NCBI GenBank assembly: GCA_013213785.1
Contig: JABSPZ010000007.1
Location: forward strand, 248,001-312,000
DNA length: 64,000 nucleotides
Source: Henriciella sp.
GTDB taxonomy: Bacteria; Pseudomonadota; Alphaproteobacteria; Caulobacterales; Hyphomonadaceae
Reading direction: 5' to 3'
Shown here one piece after another: positions 63,389 to 64,000 of the stretch. Position 1 is the stretch's first letter. Each line of letters begins with the position of its first letter. A program made the translations under genes and the position numbers. Below the pieces are notes generated by a model. It did not search any database. It was given only the letters and a program-made list of their open reading frames with translations, and was not told the DNA's origin.

Positions 63389-63719
63389 ACTGTCCTCCGT
63401 CTGACTTTTGAGGGGCAGGCCCGCCCTCTCGCATGAGTCTTGAATGCAAGCCAAGCGCCATGATTAGCGTCCAGAATCAAGTCGCTATTTCCACTGACTA
63501 CGCTGTCAGCAAAATTTATTGCGCGAATTCGACCAGATTGTCCCAATAAGGGAAAAATATTGTTGCTGCGCCGCAACATGGTGAGGCTTTAATTTTGGGC
63601 AGTCAGCTTCGGTTCAGGTCCGAAATCGCAGACTTGTGAGGTAATGTGAGACGCTGGGGCAATGACACCTACAGAATCATGGCATTACATTGCAGGCGAT
63701 AAACATAAGGCTTGGGCTG
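63389..63719. other. 331-base gap upstream of ppdK
   Basis: No gene is seen on either strand other than the short frame that begins at 63720. It contains the second TGTTGC-N6-GCAACA dyad at 63561-63578 and should carry the ppdK promoter. Confidence 0.45.
63561..63578. promoter_or_regulatory. TGTTGC-N6-GCAACA dyad, 5' side of ppdK
   Basis: TGTTGCTGCGCCGCAACA has six-base perfect arms. It lies 173 bases upstream of the ppdK start. It may be the operator of a carbon-metabolism repressor. Confidence 0.45.
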
Positions 63720-63827
63720 ATGACCAAAATAAAAATTCGCGACCTTTTCTCCCTAGACACATTTGCCGTCCTGAGCGCCGTGGTGCTCTGCGTGGTTCTG
63801 GTAACAGACCCGTCTCTGCTGGGGTGA
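63720..63827 (+). CDS. Candidate 35-residue single-pass membrane protein
   Basis: A short frame from ATG at 63720 to TGA at 63825. The first ten residues are basic (TKIKIRDLFS), followed by a hydrophobic helix (TFAVLSAVVLCVVLVT) and a short tail. AAGG lies nine bases before the ATG. The stop abuts the glyS stop codon on the other strand. Length, charge pattern and helix are right for a small inner-membrane protein; coding status is unproven. Confidence 0.4.
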   Translation: MTKIKIRDLFSLDTFAVLSAVVLCVVLVTDPSLLG

Positions 63828-64000
63828 TTAGCCCTCGATCTTAGAGAAATCAGCGACGGTGCCGATGGCTTCGCGCATCATATTCAAGAGATTAAGCCGG
63901 TTCTCACGAACCTCGGCCTGATCAGCATTGACCATCACGCTGTCAGGACCATCGAAGAAGGCATCCACCGGTGCGCGCAGACCAGCCAGAGCTGACATGG
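63828..64000 (-). CDS. glyS: Glycyl-tRNA synthetase beta subunit, 3' end
   Basis: The last 56 codons and the stop are in the window. [31 protein letters not shown] and the C-terminal VADFSKIEG are those of the GlyS C-terminal domain. The alpha2-beta2 enzyme charges tRNA-Gly. The rest lies beyond the right edge. It is upstream of ppdK on the same strand. Confidence 0.93.
   Translation of the reverse strand, partial: MSALAGLRAPVDAFFDGPDSVMVNADQAEVRENRLNLLNMMREAIGTVADFSKIEG

Noticed and set aside
1-64000. tRNA, rRNA, CRISPR array or insertion sequence transposase
   Set aside because: No T-loop-like GTTCGA context outside genes, no regularly spaced repeats, and no DDE transposase frame were found by reading.

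Overview
The window looks like chromosomal DNA from an alphaproteobacterium of the Caulobacterales (Hyphomonadaceae or Maricaulaceae type). I infer this from gene content and order. The signs are an rsmB, rpe, heparinase-like, purH neighbourhood; glyS beside ppdK; a nadA/nadB/nadC operon; a RegB/ActS-RegA/ActR pair divergent from a SenC/SCO gene; SapC, DUF1674 and DUF2853 proteins; and a perfect TTAA-N7-TTAAC site of the kind bound by the cell-cycle regulator CtrA. No rRNA, tRNA or CRISPR array was seen.

Region 1 to about 8.4 kb is accessory DNA. By eye it is less GC-rich than the rest and gene-poor. It holds small lipoproteins and membrane proteins, a lipoprotein with two aspartic-protease DTG motifs, a serine recombinase flanked by imperfect palindromic repeats, an orphan SMI1/KNR4 protein, and a tandemly duplicated gene with one truncated copy. 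It ends with a tyrosine integrase overlapping a protein that carries HUH- and YxxK-like motifs. A short CTTAAACTCGCCC-type sequence recurs four times between genes, and a nested hairpin lies beyond the HUH-like gene. I read this as an integrated element with remnants of several mobile units.

Region 8.5 to 25 kb is ordinary core: DUF2853, an EF-hand protein, an ArsR/SRPBCC/DUF4287 operon with a clear autoregulatory operator, SDHAF4-like DUF1674, HtpX, RsmB, a glycine-zipper lipoprotein, Rpe, a heparinase-like protein overlapping a CapD/FlaA1-type sugar-nucleotide enzyme, PurH, a YbgC-type thioesterase, small enzymes and MnmC.

Region 25 to 42.8 kb holds pckA, an MFS transporter, a GST, PgeF, the RegA/RegB/SenC redox module, a LuxR-type regulator, an intracellular PHA depolymerase beside a GNAT protein, an APC permease divergent from an AraC-like regulator, polA and an S9 peptidase. 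Region 42.9 to 53.7 kb holds a serine hydrolase, a sterol desaturase-family protein, an SDR, a DUF7282-like lipoprotein, a periplasmic thiol-redox pair (DsbD/ScsB-like plus a redoxin), SapC, and a DUF885 lipoprotein that appears to lack its metal site.

Region 53.7 to 64 kb holds the NAD de novo operon nadA-x-y-nadB-nadC. Its two inserted genes are paralogous secreted proteins, and a promoter overlapped by a perfect dyad precedes it. An SDR, a SleB-type cell wall hydrolase, ppdK with a TGTTGC-N6-GCAACA dyad on each side, a candidate 35-residue membrane protein, and the 3' end of glyS follow.
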